A stretch of 64,000 nucleotides of DNA from Planococcus circulans (GCF_020023385.1 NZ_JAIQCL010000002.1:1-64000), one strand, 5' to 3'. Counted from the first letter of the stretch, positions 30,127 through 39,979 are shown. Made by a program: numbers and translations. The notes: a model not told the origin generated them from the letters alone.

Positions 30127-30208
30127 TTGACTCCTGGGGGAGCAGCGAAGCTCCGAAATCCACTCGGGCAGCAGCCCGAGTTAGTTCGGCGCAAGCCCCC
30201 CGGAAAGC
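30127..30208 (+). repeat. Dispersed GC-rich repeat, copy 1
   Basis: An 82-bp segment between hemD-like and cysJ that reappears inverted at 37440-37521 with about 85-90% identity by eye. Shared blocks include GAAATCCACTCGGGC, CGAGTTAGTTCGGCGC and GGAAAGC. The centre can fold: ACTCGGGC...GCCCGAGT. It resembles short repeat families scattered in Bacillales genomes. The rest of the 30014-30292 gap shows only the cysJ ribosome site. Confidence 0.75.
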
Positions 30209-30292
30209 ATACACCCGTAGCGATTTCTTCAACACAACGCTTCTTATTGTGAATTAATTACAAAAAATAAACGAATTTCGAGGTGAAACAAT

Positions 30293-32134
30293 TTGCAATT
30301 GCAGACAATGAACAGTCCATTCGATCAGGAACAGGTAGAGCTTATCAATCGCTTATTGCCGATGCTGACCGACAATCAGAAAATTTGGCTGAACGGCTAT
30401 CTGGCTGGGTCCCAGTCAGCCGCTACAGTGGCCGTACAGGAACAACCGGGATTGGAATGGTACGCCCAGCAAGGCGGCGCACCTGCCGCTACCCGTGAAA
30501 TCACCATCTTGGTCGGATCCCACACAGGCAACTGTGAATCGGTCGCTAAAGAGGTTTCGAAAAAATTGCAGGACAAAGATTACCAGGTGAAGCTTACGCC
30601 AATGGATGAGTTTAAACCGAAAGACTTGAAGAAAGTCGAAGATTTGCTGATCATCACCAGTACGCATGGGGATGGCCACCCGCCCGATAATGCCCTTGCC
30701 CTCTATGATTTCCTATATAGCAAGCGGGCGCCTAAGCTCGAAGATGTCCGTTTCTCGGTGCTGGCTCTTGGCGACAGCTCTTATGAGTTTTTCTGCCAGA
30801 CAGGCAAAGATTTTGATAAGCGCCTGGAGGAATTGGGTGCCAACCGGATCCACGCACGCGTGGATGCCGATCTGGACTTTGAAGAACCGGCAGAAGAATG
30901 GTTTGACGGTGTTTTCAGTGTCCTGAATAAAGACAGAGAAACAGATCGTCCGGGCGCTCCAACGGCTGCTTCGGGTACGCAGCAAACTGCACCGGCTGAA
31001 CAGCCGGCTTATTCCCGCAGCAATCCGTTCAACGCGGAAGTTTTGGAGAATATCAACTTGAATGGCCGTGGTTCGAATAAGGAAACCCGCCACCTGGAAC
31101 TGGATTTGGAAGGCTCGGGCCTGCAATATGAGCCGGGTGACAGTTTGGGGATCGTTCCTGAAAACGAAGATCAGCTGGTTGACCAATTGATCGCTGCAGC
31201 AGGATGGAATCCGGATGAACCGGTATCCATCAATAAGCAGGGCGATACAAGCTCCCTGCGCGACGCTTTGATCACTACTTTTGAAATCACGAGTCTATCA
31301 AAACCTTTGCTTGAAAAAGCGGCAGCTTTTGCAGAAGGCAATGCTTTGGCCGATCTATTGGAGCCCGAAAACAAAGAACAGCTGCAGGCTTATATCTATG
31401 GAAGAGACCTGATCGACTTAACGGAAGATTTCGGTCCGTGGCAAACGCCTGCTGCTGAATTCATTAAAATACTGCGCAAAATACCGGTTCGCCTGTATTC
31501 GATTGCCAGCAGTTCCAAAGCAAATCCGGATGAAGTGCATCTGACTGTAGGGGCTTTGCGTTATGAAGCGAATGGGCGGAAACGGACAGGCGTCTGCTCG
31601 ACACAATGCGCAGAACGCTCAGAAGCCGGCGCAAGCTTGCCTGTCTTCATCCAAAGCAATAACAATTTCCGCTTGCCTGAAAATCCGGAAACGCCGATCA
31701 TCATGATCGGTGCCGGAACAGGAGTCGCCCCTTATCGTGCCTTTATGGAAGAACGCGAAGAAACGGATGCTCAGGGAGACGCATGGCTGTTCTTCGGTGA
31801 ACAGCATTTCGTCACCGATTTCCTTTACCAGACCGAATGGCAAAGATGGCTGAAGGATGGCGTTCTGACAAAAATGGATGTTGCCTTTTCCCGTGATACG
31901 GCTGAAAAGATTTATGTGCAGCACCGTTTGATGGAAAAAAGCCAGGAAGTGTATCAATGGCTGGAAGCCGGCGCGAATGTCTATATCTGCGGCGATGAAA
32001 AATACATGGCCAAAGATGTCCATGCTACGCTAGCGGCCATTTTGGAGCAGGAAGGCAATATGAGCGCGGAACAAGCGGAAGAATATCTGACTTCGATGCG
32101 CAGCGACAAACGTTATTTGCGCGATGTTTATTAA
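30293..32134 (+). CDS. cysJ: Sulfite reductase (NADPH) flavoprotein alpha subunit
   Basis: 613-aa flavoprotein passing electrons from NADPH through FAD and FMN to CysI. Order: flavodoxin domain (VGSHTGNCESVAK near 72), FAD-binding ferredoxin-reductase region (RLYSIASSSK, TGVCSTQ), NADPH site (GAGTGVAPYRAF) and YICGDEKYMAKDV. TTG 30293 is the start: AGGTGA lies 6 nt upstream and MQLQTMNSPF matches the B. subtilis CysJ N-terminus. cysI follows 32 nt downstream. Confidence 0.95.
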   Translation: MQLQTMNSPFDQEQVELINRLLPMLTDNQKIWLNGYLAGSQSAATVAVQEQPGLEWYAQQGGAPAATREITILVGSHTGNCESVAKEVSKKLQDKDYQVKLTPMDEFKPKDLKKVEDLLIITSTHGDGHPPDNALALYDFLYSKRAPKLEDVRFSVLALGDSSYEFFCQTGKDFDKRLEELGANRIHARVDADLDFEEPAEEWFDGVFSVLNKDRETDRPGAPTAASGTQQTAPAEQPAYSRSNPFNAEVLENINLNGRGSNKETRHLELDLEGSGLQYEPGDSLGIVPENEDQLVDQLIAAAGWNPDEPVSINKQGDTSSLRDALITTFEITSLSKPLLEKAAAFAEGNALADLLEPENKEQLQAYIYGRDLIDLTEDFGPWQTPAAEFIKILRKIPVRLYSIASSSKANPDEVHLTVGALRYEANGRKRTGVCSTQCAERSEAGASLPVFIQSNNNFRLPENPETPIIMIGAGTGVAPYRAFMEEREETDAQGDAWLFFGEQHFVTDFLYQTEWQRWLKDGVLTKMDVAFSRDTAEKIYVQHRLMEKSQEVYQWLEAGANVYICGDEKYMAKDVHATLAAILEQEGNMSAEQAEEYLTSMRSDKRYLRDVY

Positions 32135-32166
32135 GCAGAACCGCTCAACATTGAAAGGGGCTTATC

Positions 32167-33882
32167 ATGAAAATTAAAGAGTTGACTGACATAGAAGGCA
32201 CTCCAAGTGAAATGGAGGTCATTAAAGATAGAACCAATTATTTACGGGGCAATATTGAAGAAAGCTTTGCGGAGCGCCTGACGGCTTCGATTCCGGATGA
32301 AGACACCAAGCTGTTGAAATTCCACGGCAGCTATATGCAGGATGACCGGGATATCCGCAACGAACGTGCGCAGCAGAAGCTTGAACCTGCTTACCAATTC
32401 ATGATCCGCGTCCGGTTGCCGGCAGGTGTGGCAACGCCGCATCAATGGCTGACGATGGACAATCTGGCCAACACGCACGGCAACGGCACGTTGAAGCTGA
32501 CGACACGCCAGACGTTCCAAATGCATGGCATCCTGAAATGGAATATGAAGAGTACCATCCAGGAAATGAATCATGCTTTGATGGACACGATTGCCGCCTG
32601 CGGAGACGTTAACCGGAATGTCATGTCGACATCCAATCCATATCAGTCGGATGTCCACGGAGAAGTTTATGACATTTCCCGTGAGTTAAGTGAACACCTG
32701 TTACCAAAAACAAGAGCTTATCATGAAATTTGGCTGGACGAAGAAAAAGTTGTCGACAGCAATGAAGCAGAAGAAGTGGAACCGATGTACGGGCGCTATT
32801 ATTTGCCGCGGAAATTCAAAATCGGTTTCGCGATTCCGCCTGCCAATGATGTCGATATCTATTCGCAGGATCTTGGATTTATTGCCATCTTGAAAGACGG
32901 CAAGCTGCAGGGCTTCAACGTGACAGTCGGTGGTGGCATGGGTATGACACATGGCGACACGAATACGTATCCGCAATTGGCGCGTGTCATTGGATTCTGC
33001 CCGCCGGACAAAGTCAATGAAGTCGGTGAAAAAATTCTTACGATTCAGCGTGACTACGGCAACCGGACGGACCGGAAAAATGCCCGTTTCAAATACACTG
33101 TCGACAGACTGGGCCTTGATTGGATCAGAAATGAACTGAACACGCGTCTGGGCTGGGAGATTGAACAAGAGCGACCGTTCCAATTCGACCGCAACGGCGA
33201 CCGCTATGGCTGGATTGAAAGCGACGGGAAATGGCATTTGACGTTATTCATCGAGAACGGCCGTGTCAAAGATTTTGATGGCTACCCATTGATGACAGGA
33301 CTTCGCGAAATTGCCCATGTCCACACGGGGGAATTCCGCCTGACTGCCAACCAGAACTTGATCATCAGCAATGTTACGGCAACAAATAAAGAGAAAATCG
33401 ATGCCTTGGTTGAGAAATATGGCTTGACCGACGGCAAAGAAAATTCAGCGCTGCGCCAGAACTCGATGGCATGTGTGGCGTTGCCGACTTGTGGTTTGGC
33501 AATGGCCGAGGCGGAGCGGTACTTGCCGGTGCTGATCAGCAAAATCGAAGATACGCTGGACGAAGCTGGTCTGCGTGATGAGGAAATCATCATCCGCATG
33601 TCGGGCTGCCCGAATAGCTGTTCACGCCCTGCACTTGGGGAAATCGGTTTTATCGGCAAAGCACCTGGCAAATACAATATGTATTTGGGTGCGGGCTTTG
33701 CAGGCGACCGCCTGAACAAAATGTACCGCGAGAATATCGGAGAAGAAGAGATTTTAGCGACACTCAAGCCGATTTTCTTCCAATTCGCCAAAGAGCGCGC
33801 GGAAAACGAACATTTCGGTGATTTCGTCATCCGTGCCGGTTATGTGGCGCCGGTCACATCTGGCCTCAATTTCCATAGCTGA
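32167..33882 (+). CDS. cysI: Sulfite reductase hemoprotein beta subunit
   Basis: 571-aa siroheme and 4Fe-4S enzyme reducing sulfite to sulfide with six electrons from CysJ. The Cys ligands are in [16 protein letters not shown] near residue 437 and [10 protein letters not shown] near 480, and the siroheme-binding arginines are in RVRLPAG and TTRQTFQ. Length equals the B. subtilis protein. Last gene of the sulfite-reduction unit; a weak GC hairpin (33902-33930) follows without a T run. Confidence 0.96.
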   Translation: MKIKELTDIEGTPSEMEVIKDRTNYLRGNIEESFAERLTASIPDEDTKLLKFHGSYMQDDRDIRNERAQQKLEPAYQFMIRVRLPAGVATPHQWLTMDNLANTHGNGTLKLTTRQTFQMHGILKWNMKSTIQEMNHALMDTIAACGDVNRNVMSTSNPYQSDVHGEVYDISRELSEHLLPKTRAYHEIWLDEEKVVDSNEAEEVEPMYGRYYLPRKFKIGFAIPPANDVDIYSQDLGFIAILKDGKLQGFNVTVGGGMGMTHGDTNTYPQLARVIGFCPPDKVNEVGEKILTIQRDYGNRTDRKNARFKYTVDRLGLDWIRNELNTRLGWEIEQERPFQFDRNGDRYGWIESDGKWHLTLFIENGRVKDFDGYPLMTGLREIAHVHTGEFRLTANQNLIISNVTATNKEKIDALVEKYGLTDGKENSALRQNSMACVALPTCGLAMAEAERYLPVLISKIEDTLDEAGLRDEEIIIRMSGCPNSCSRPALGEIGFIGKAPGKYNMYLGAGFAGDRLNKMYRENIGEEEILATLKPIFFQFAKERAENEHFGDFVIRAGYVAPVTSGLNFHS

Positions 33883-33966
33883 AATCAAATAAGATCCATT
33901 CAATAGCCCGGGGGTGATTTCCGGGCTATTGTTGTCAGGAAAATCAACGGGAGAGGAGTGTTCAAT

Positions 33967-35196
33967 TTGAAGTACAGTTACGTTTCCCATCTTTACTGCC
34001 CAAAATGCGAGGCTACATACGATACAGAACAGCAGCATCAATTATGTACATGCGGTTCGCCGTTACTGGTGGATTACCATTGGGATGAATTGAAAGCCGC
34101 TTTGAGTCCGGAAGAGTTGTTGAAAAGGAAACCGACCTTATGGAGATATCATGAAATGCTGCCAGTGGAAGACGAAGCGAACGTCGTATCACAAGGCGAA
34201 GGCATGACGCCTTTGATCGCGATGCCGACCCTTGGCAAGGATATGGATGTAGAAAGCCTCTATATGAAAGATGAAGGGCTGATTCCAACCGGCACATTCA
34301 AAGCCAGGGGAGCGGCAGTGGGAATTTCGAAAGCTAAAGAAGTCGGCGTCAAGGAGTTCGCGATGCCGACAAACGGCAACGCGGGTGCTGCCTGGGCGCT
34401 TTACGGCGCGAAAGCCGGCATCCGATCGACCATCGTCATGCCGCAGGATGCACCGAAAATCACCCGCAACGAAGTGGCATTGTCGGGTGCTAATCTCTAC
34501 CTGGTTAACGGCTTGATCAGCGATGCCGGGAAAATCGTCGGGCAGGCTGTAAAGGATTTTGGCTTTTACGATGCCTCGACTTTAAAGGAACCTTACCGGA
34601 TTGAAGGCAAGAAAACGATGGGATTGGAAATCGCTGAGCAGATGGACTGGGAAATGCCGGACGTCATCCTTTATCCGACAGGCGGCGGTGTCGGCTTGAT
34701 CGGCATCTATAAAGCCCTCAATGAACTTAAGAAATTAGGGTGGGTCAAAGGTGATTTGCCGCGCCTTGTAGCCGTTCAAGCAACAGGTTGTGCGCCGATT
34801 GTGAAAGCCTGGGAAGAAAAGAAGAACGAGTCCGAATTCTGGACAAATTCCAGCACGCAGGCTTTTGGAATCAACGTGCCAAAAGCGCTGGGCGATTTTC
34901 TGGTATTGGATGCCATCTATAAGACAAAAGGCTGTGCCATTGCAGTAGATGATCAAGCCATGCTTGCCGAACAGGCAAAAATTGCTCGCCTGGAAGGGTC
35001 CTTCATTTGTCCGGAAGGTGCGGCGGTTTTTGTGGCAATCCGTGAGTTGCGAAAACAGAGCTGGATCAAAGACGGCGAAACGGTTGTCGCGTTGAATACC
35101 GGAGCAGGCATCAAATACCCGGATACAGTGAACATTGATGTGCCGACTTTGGAAATAGGAGAATCGATTACAAAAGAGGCGATAGCTAAAAGCTGA
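33967..35196 (+). CDS. Threonine synthase (PLP-dependent, zinc-ribbon N-terminus)
   Basis: 409-aa fold-type II PLP enzyme, most like threonine synthase (O-phosphohomoserine to threonine). An N-terminal zinc-ribbon-like CPKC...CTCG precedes the catalytic domain; the PLP lysine is in PTGTFKARGAA and the phosphate loop in YPTGGGVGLI. TTG 33967 is chosen, 8 nt after GAGAGGAG. It stands alone after cysI without other threonine genes, so related ligase activities cannot be ruled out. Confidence 0.82.
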   Translation: MKYSYVSHLYCPKCEATYDTEQQHQLCTCGSPLLVDYHWDELKAALSPEELLKRKPTLWRYHEMLPVEDEANVVSQGEGMTPLIAMPTLGKDMDVESLYMKDEGLIPTGTFKARGAAVGISKAKEVGVKEFAMPTNGNAGAAWALYGAKAGIRSTIVMPQDAPKITRNEVALSGANLYLVNGLISDAGKIVGQAVKDFGFYDASTLKEPYRIEGKKTMGLEIAEQMDWEMPDVILYPTGGGVGLIGIYKALNELKKLGWVKGDLPRLVAVQATGCAPIVKAWEEKKNESEFWTNSSTQAFGINVPKALGDFLVLDAIYKTKGCAIAVDDQAMLAEQAKIARLEGSFICPEGAAVFVAIRELRKQSWIKDGETVVALNTGAGIKYPDTVNIDVPTLEIGESITKEAIAKS

Positions 35197-35242
35197 GGAT
35201 TAATCGGTATAGCATACAATAGAGCGAAAATCATAATTTCCA

Positions 35243-35284
35243 AGCCTTTCATCAGAACATTCAACTGATGAAAGGTTTTTTTTT
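35243..35284 (+). terminator. Terminator after the threonine synthase gene
   Basis: CCTTTCATCAG / CTGATGAAAGG around a 9-nt loop, followed by nine Ts. Confidence 0.9.
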
Positions 35285-35403
35285 GCAGAAGGCGATTTTC
35301 GTAGGTGGGATGCTGTTTTCTTTAACAGCTATCATATTTTCTTTTACTATTCTATGATTAGGAGAAAAGAAGGACTGTTTTAGTTTGCGGAAGGAGAATG
35401 ATG

Positions 35404-36606
35404 ATGGGCAAGGGGAAATGGACGGCTTTAATGTGGATTGCCATAGCAGAACTTTTCGCATTGAGTCTATGGTTCAGTGCGAGCGTCACAGGGGCGGAGT
35501 TGAGGGAGCTTTGGAATCTCACCGTACTGACAGAGGCGTGGTTATCGGCATCGGTTCCGGCCGGCTTTATCATCGGTACATTGATCAGTGTTTCTTTCGG
35601 GATAGCAGATCGCTTTAATGCCCGAAGAGTGTTTGCGCTTTCCGCATTAGCGGGTGCGCTGATCAATGGCCTGTTGATCGTTGCAGACAGTGCCATGATC
35701 GGAATTGCCTTGAGGATAATGACCGGAGTGACGCTTGCTGGCGTTTATCCGACAGCTGTCAAATTGCTTTCTCAATGGTTCCCCTCAAAAAGAGGACTGG
35801 CGCTTGGGATTTTGATCGCAGCACTGACTTTGGGCTCGTCCTTGCCCCATTTCATCAGTCTTCTTTTTTCTTCTGTGGACTGGAAGCTGGTCATCGTCGT
35901 CAGCTCTCTGCTGGCGCTGGCTGCAGCAGGCATTATGAACTGGGTGGTAAAAGACGCACCAACTTCACCGCAAAAGACAATTTTTTCTTTTAAACTAATA
36001 AAACAAGTGCTGCTCAATAAACCGGTCATGCTGGCGAATTACGGGTATTTCGGCCATATGTGGGAATTGTATGCGATGTGGACGTGGCTCCCTGTATTTC
36101 TTGCGGCCAGTTTCGCCAGCAGCTCTTCCCAGGTCAGCCCGGAAATTATTTCGTTAGCCTCGTTTGTGTCAATTGGAATTGCCGGAGCAGTCGGCTGTGT
36201 TTTGGGCGGGATGGCCGCAGACAGTTTAGGAAGGTCGCGTCTGACCATTCTTTCTTTACTGATCAGTGGCAGCTGCTCCATCATCATCGGCTTTACGTTC
36301 GGGCAGGCCTTCTGGTTGACCCTTCTCGTGGCAGTCATTTGGGGAATGTTCGTGATTTCCGATTCGGCTCAGTTTTCAGCAGCGGTGACGGAATTTGCGG
36401 AGACGCCTTACCTGGGGACAGCTTTGACGTTCCAGATGTGCATCGGATTTTTGATTACAATTTTTTCGATCAACTTGATTCCTGTTGTGCAAAGCTTGAT
36501 CGGGTGGGAATGGGTATTTATTTTGCTGAGTATTGGTCCTGCATTAGGCATAGTCTCCATGGTGAAATTCAGCCTATATGAAACAGCGGGAAGAAGCGAA
36601 AAGTAG
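35404..36606 (+). CDS. MFS transporter, substrate unknown
   Basis: 400-aa major facilitator with about 12 hydrophobic segments; cytoplasmic-loop motifs FGIADRFNARRVF near 63 and GGMAADSLGRSRL near 270 mark the two halves. ATG 35404 is third of three in-frame ATGs and sits 7 nt after GGAAGGAG. The nearest relatives by pattern are CynX/NarK-type carriers, but the substrate cannot be told. Lone gene between the threonine synthase and an unknown protein. Confidence 0.85.
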   Translation: MGKGKWTALMWIAIAELFALSLWFSASVTGAELRELWNLTVLTEAWLSASVPAGFIIGTLISVSFGIADRFNARRVFALSALAGALINGLLIVADSAMIGIALRIMTGVTLAGVYPTAVKLLSQWFPSKRGLALGILIAALTLGSSLPHFISLLFSSVDWKLVIVVSSLLALAAAGIMNWVVKDAPTSPQKTIFSFKLIKQVLLNKPVMLANYGYFGHMWELYAMWTWLPVFLAASFASSSSQVSPEIISLASFVSIGIAGAVGCVLGGMAADSLGRSRLTILSLLISGSCSIIIGFTFGQAFWLTLLVAVIWGMFVISDSAQFSAAVTEFAETPYLGTALTFQMCIGFLITIFSINLIPVVQSLIGWEWVFILLSIGPALGIVSMVKFSLYETAGRSEK

Positions 36607-36695
36607 GTTTTTGTGGATAAAAAGTACTATCATTTTTTGATAATTATGATTATGATAGAACTAATATAATTGCTGGATGCAAAGGGGATAGCGGA

Positions 36696-37283
36696 ATGAA
36701 TTGGTTGCCGAAGAGAAAAAATAAGGTAGCAGCTTTCTGGGAATGGTTTGCAGACAATAAAGAAGCTTTCTTTGAATTGGGTGATTCTGGACGAGGGAAA
36801 CTTTTCAGCCAATTGGAAAAGAAGTTGCAGAAGGTTAACCGGCATTTGGCTTTTGAACTCAGTGAGATTCTGGTGGATGGGAAGCGGGAATTCGTCATCA
36901 GTGCGGATGGCATGGTGGAGGCCTTTGACGATGTCATCGATTTAGTCGGACAGGCACCTGAGCTCGATTCTTTTGACATCATCGCCTTTCGGCAAAAACA
37001 GGACGAAGAAGTTTCCATTGAATATGGCGATATTGAACTGGCATGGGATGATATCTTCTGTACATTCGAAAAAGAAAGCAATAGCGATGAAGTCAACCTG
37101 ATTCTGTACATAAAAGGCTTTACAGAAGAAAACGAAGATGAGTTCATCTCTGCCTCTTTTATTCTGCTGGATACCATCATCGGAGAATACAATGCAGGCA
37201 TGCGTATCGGGGAAATCGAGTTCGTCAGCTACAATGGCCAGCCTGATTTACTGCCAGTAAAGGAATTACAGAGTCTTTTTTGA
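36696..37283 (+). CDS. Hypothetical acidic cytosolic protein
   Basis: 195 aa, acidic, no signal peptide or membrane segment. It begins MNWLPKRKNKVAAFWEWF and has an alpha/beta-looking pattern (EFVISADGMVEAFDDVIDLV; SIEYGDIELAWDDIF; SFILLDTIIGEYNAG). I do not recognise the family. The N-terminal WxWF-D/N-K segment resembles short conserved Bacillales proteins of unknown function. GGGG precedes ATG 36696. It has its own strong terminator. Confidence 0.75.
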   Translation: MNWLPKRKNKVAAFWEWFADNKEAFFELGDSGRGKLFSQLEKKLQKVNRHLAFELSEILVDGKREFVISADGMVEAFDDVIDLVGQAPELDSFDIIAFRQKQDEEVSIEYGDIELAWDDIFCTFEKESNSDEVNLILYIKGFTEENEDEFISASFILLDTIIGEYNAGMRIGEIEFVSYNGQPDLLPVKELQSLF

Positions 37284-37331
37284 TTGAAGGAGCTTCATGA
37301 AATTTGAAGTTGGGCTGGTATATTTAAGTTG

Positions 37332-37371
37332 AAAACCTGTCAGGAAGAATCCTTCCTGACAGGTTTTTTTA
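37332..37371 (+). terminator. Terminator after the 195-aa gene
   Basis: AAAACCTGTCAGGAAG pairs perfectly with CTTCCTGACAGGTTTT around a 4-nt loop, then Ts. Confidence 0.93.
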
Positions 37372-37417
37372 GATGAAAGAATACTTAGGTCAATTAAAGA
37401 ATGAATACTCATCTACT

Positions 37418-37539
37418 GGATCCTGCGCTCCAGGCGGACGCTTTCCGCGGGCTCGCGCCGAACTAACTCGGACTAGCGCCCGAGTGGATTTCGGCACTTC
37501 GCTGTTCCCGCAGGAGTCGCCGCCTTGCGCTCCGGATCC
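37418..37539 (-). repeat. Dispersed GC-rich repeat, copy 2, with GGATCC ends
   Basis: The core 37440-37521 is the inverse complement of copy 1 at 30127-30208. This copy is longer, with flanks GGATCCTGCGCTCC and GCGCTCCGGATCC at both ends. It stands between a terminator and the DUF4188 gene, in the 37284-37665 gap, which otherwise shows no gene. Confidence 0.75.
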
Positions 37540-37665
37540 TTAATTGAAGGGTTTACAAGGTTTGTAAAGACTACTTTTTTTAAAATCTAATTAGCGAGCT
37601 TCTCTTTTTGATTGAAGCCGCAAGCTCCATCTTTTGCTGGTAGTGAGTACAGGAAATAACGATGG

Positions 37666-38142
37666 TTATTCTTGCTTGTTCAGCCGTTTGCGGGCGGAGG
37701 AATTGACTGGAGTGATGTCTTTTTTGCCAAGGGCTTTCGCTAAACCGAATTCAGGCATATTGACGTAAATCGATTCTGATTGGCCAGGGGAGATGAGATA
37801 GGTTTCATGATAGATGCCGACAGCATCATTGTTTCTTGCTTTTTGGTTGAAAGTTTTCCAGGCAGGCAAATGTTTCTGGCCTTTTGAATAGGCATTCAAC
37901 TCTTCTTCTGACTGCCAATATTGAACCATAAAAGTGAGCGGCGGTTTGAAAAAACTTTCAGAAGACAGGCAGCCCAGTTCTTTGTGGATGGCCAGCTCTT
38001 TGATCATTGGGGGCATGGCTGCCATAACGGGAAGCCATTTATGCACAGCTCTCCATTTGTTGATTCGCATTCCGATGACAAAGACAACGATTCCCTCGTG
38101 GCTTTCAGCAGTGAATCTTCCGGGAAAAACGTTTGCGCTCAT
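37666..38142 (-). CDS. DUF4188 (monooxygenase-like) protein
   Basis: 158-aa soluble protein of the DUF4188 family, a dimeric ferredoxin-like alpha+beta fold related to antibiotic monooxygenases. The family signature FPGRFTAE...VVFVIGMRINKWRAVHKWLPV lies at residues 6-40, with VQYWQSEEEL near 73. GGAGG is 8 nt before ATG 38142. It is 12 nt downstream of the padR gene on the same strand, the usual pairing for this family. Reaction unknown. Confidence 0.85.
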   Translation of the reverse strand: MSANVFPGRFTAESHEGIVVFVIGMRINKWRAVHKWLPVMAAMPPMIKELAIHKELGCLSSESFFKPPLTFMVQYWQSEEELNAYSKGQKHLPAWKTFNQKARNNDAVGIYHETYLISPGQSESIYVNMPEFGLAKALGKKDITPVNSSARKRLNKQE

Positions 38143-38154
38143 TATTTTTCCTCC

Positions 38155-38700
38155 TCAAGAACGTAATGTTCTTTTTGTTTCTTCGCACCAGTCAATAGCA
38201 GCTTGTGTCGTCCGCAATCCATAGTCCAAAGTGATCAGCCAAAAAGGAGCATCGGGCTGACCGGTCAACTGTGTGCTGATCATTTCTTGGATTCCGAGAT
38301 AAATGTTGTAGCGGTCAGTAAGCTTATCGCGATAAGCATCCAAATGGTCGAGTGTGTCTTGAACATCCAGATTCCGGCTGAAAAAAAGCTTCAGCAGCAA
38401 TTCATTCTTTTCAGTCGGGAGCTGCTGAATAGGCTGTTGAATCCATTCTTTAAGAACGTATTCGCCTTCAGCGGTGATTGTGTATTCCTTTTTATCGGGC
38501 TTGCCATCCTGGGCCTGATCTTCGACGGACGCATAACCTTTTTCCACCAACAATTTCAACGTGGGATAAATTTGTCCATAACTGATTTTCCAAAAGTGAG
38601 TCAAGCTGGTATCAATCATTTGTTTAATCGAATAACCCGTGCGGCATTCCGTGGTCAAGAGTCCCAGTATGGCATATTGAGTATGGTTTTCTTTTGGCAT
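38155..38700 (-). CDS. PadR-family transcriptional regulator
   Basis: 181-aa regulator: an N-terminal winged helix (QYAILGLLTTECRTGYSIKQ; YGQIYPTLKLLVEKGY) and a C-terminal helical dimer domain, the PadR-s2 layout. GGAGGT before ATG 38700. It is transcribed with the DUF4188 gene and probably represses both. A short inverted repeat ATATC-N5-GATAT (38730-38744) lies in the promoter region and may be its operator. Inducer unknown. Confidence 0.87.
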   Translation of the reverse strand: MPKENHTQYAILGLLTTECRTGYSIKQMIDTSLTHFWKISYGQIYPTLKLLVEKGYASVEDQAQDGKPDKKEYTITAEGEYVLKEWIQQPIQQLPTEKNELLLKLFFSRNLDVQDTLDHLDAYRDKLTDRYNIYLGIQEMISTQLTGQPDAPFWLITLDYGLRTTQAAIDWCEETKRTLRS

Positions 38701-38840
38701 CCACCCACCTCCAACTATCTTTTTGATACATATCTAATTGATATAAAAATACTCTTTTTTCGTTTGTTTGTCTATAAATTATCATCAATAAGATTTATTT
38801 GTTAAAAGAACAGGTATAGCAAGTAAAAGGGGTGGTCGTA

Positions 38841-39590
38841 ATGAAGGGAAAAGGAACGCAGAAAATAGAAGCCGGCTTTGCGGCTCGGGACAAACTTACA
38901 GCGGAAATGACTGGATCACTTCCATTGGCCGTACAGAATTGGCTTACAGCAATTGGGGCGGTCGGCCATGAAAAAATCGATTCCGTGAAGCTCAAACAAT
39001 CGGGAATGATGAAATTGAAACCCGAACAGAAAAAATGGACCGCCTCCGAAGCGGAACAAATCAGCTTCACGGATCCACCTGCTTTTCGTTGGTCCGTGAA
39101 GATGAAAATGGGGAAAGGCCTGGTCGTGACGGGCAAAGACAGCTTTCAGGAAGGCAAGGCGGATATGCGCATCAAACTTGCCGGGATTCTGCCAATTTCC
39201 AGATCAGTCGACAACGAAAAGACGAATGAATCGGCTTTGCAGCGCTACTTGATGGAGCTGTCTTGGTATCCGTCCGCTGCGCTCAGTCCGTTCATTTCCT
39301 GGCAGGAAGTGAATGCGTATTGTGCAACGGCAACCATGAATTATGGCGGTCTGACCGGTTCCGCCACTTACTTCTTCGATGAGCATTACGAGCTGCTGAA
39401 AGTGGAGGCCTGGCGCTATAAAGAAAATGGAGAAGATGCGCGTCCGTTGCTGTGCATAGGGACCATCAACGAACACAAACAGGTGGGTGCATTGAAGGTG
39501 CCGGTGGACATGGAGATCAGCTGGGAGCTGGCAGAAGGAACGTTCACCTGGTATAAATTTCAGGCGCACGATTTCCAGTTCAATCCTTGA
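38841..39590 (+). CDS. DUF6544-like conserved protein
   Basis: 249-aa soluble protein recognised by its pattern: LPLAVQNWLTAIGAVG, VKLKQSGMMK, WTASEAEQ, PPAFRWSVKM, RYLMELSWYPSA and ATATMNYGG, in the order seen in the DUF6544 family. No signal peptide and no known catalytic motif. ATG 38841 is chosen since AGGGGTGG lies 5-6 nt upstream; GTG 38832 lies inside that site. It is divergent from padR. Function unknown. Confidence 0.75.
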   Translation: MKGKGTQKIEAGFAARDKLTAEMTGSLPLAVQNWLTAIGAVGHEKIDSVKLKQSGMMKLKPEQKKWTASEAEQISFTDPPAFRWSVKMKMGKGLVVTGKDSFQEGKADMRIKLAGILPISRSVDNEKTNESALQRYLMELSWYPSAALSPFISWQEVNAYCATATMNYGGLTGSATYFFDEHYELLKVEAWRYKENGEDARPLLCIGTINEHKQVGALKVPVDMEISWELAEGTFTWYKFQAHDFQFNP

Positions 39591-39797
39591 ATCCATCAGT
39601 GAGAAATTCGAAATGAATATGAAAACATATTCTAGGTGAACGCAAAGAACGTGGAAATTTTCCTTTTTTATACAGATCCAGCCCGGAATTTTGAAGCCTT
39701 TTTTTAGGAGAAAAAGGTGCGGGAAGCTGTTTTTTTCGATTTATTTAAGGATTGTGAAAAAAATCACAGAAATTTCATTGTTTTTTGACAGATCGCC

Positions 39798-39826
39798 TTG
39801 ACCTGCCCATCAGATACAGGTACCAT
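39798..39826 (+). promoter_or_regulatory. Candidate promoter of the yitJ-metH operon
   Basis: TTGACC (39798-39803), 17-nt spacer, TACCAT (39821-39826), 29 nt before the riboswitch. An alternative TTGACA at 39785 has no -10 at 17 nt. Between 39591 and 39784 I see nothing recognisable. Confidence 0.45.
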
Positions 39827-39855
39827 ATCTAGAATACTTAAAACAGAATAGTGAA

Positions 39856-39960
39856 TTCTTATCAAGAGAAGTTGAGGGACTGGCCCGATGAAACTTCAGC
39901 AACCAGCCGAAAGGTCAGGTGCTAAATCCAGCAGGCAAGTCATTGTCTGGCAGATGAAAA
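39856..39960 (+). ncRNA. SAM-I (S-box) riboswitch, yitJ-metH
   Basis: Core elements GAGAAGTTGAGGGACTGGCCC, CTTCAGCAACC and GGTGCTAAATCC are intact. P1 is TTCTTATC (39856-39863) against GATGAAAA (39953-39960), with one G-T pair and one C-A mismatch, so it is weaker than in the two sulfur-operon copies. Controls methionine synthesis in response to SAM. Confidence 0.94.
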
Positions 39961-39979
39961 GGAACGAGTTTGATATCGT

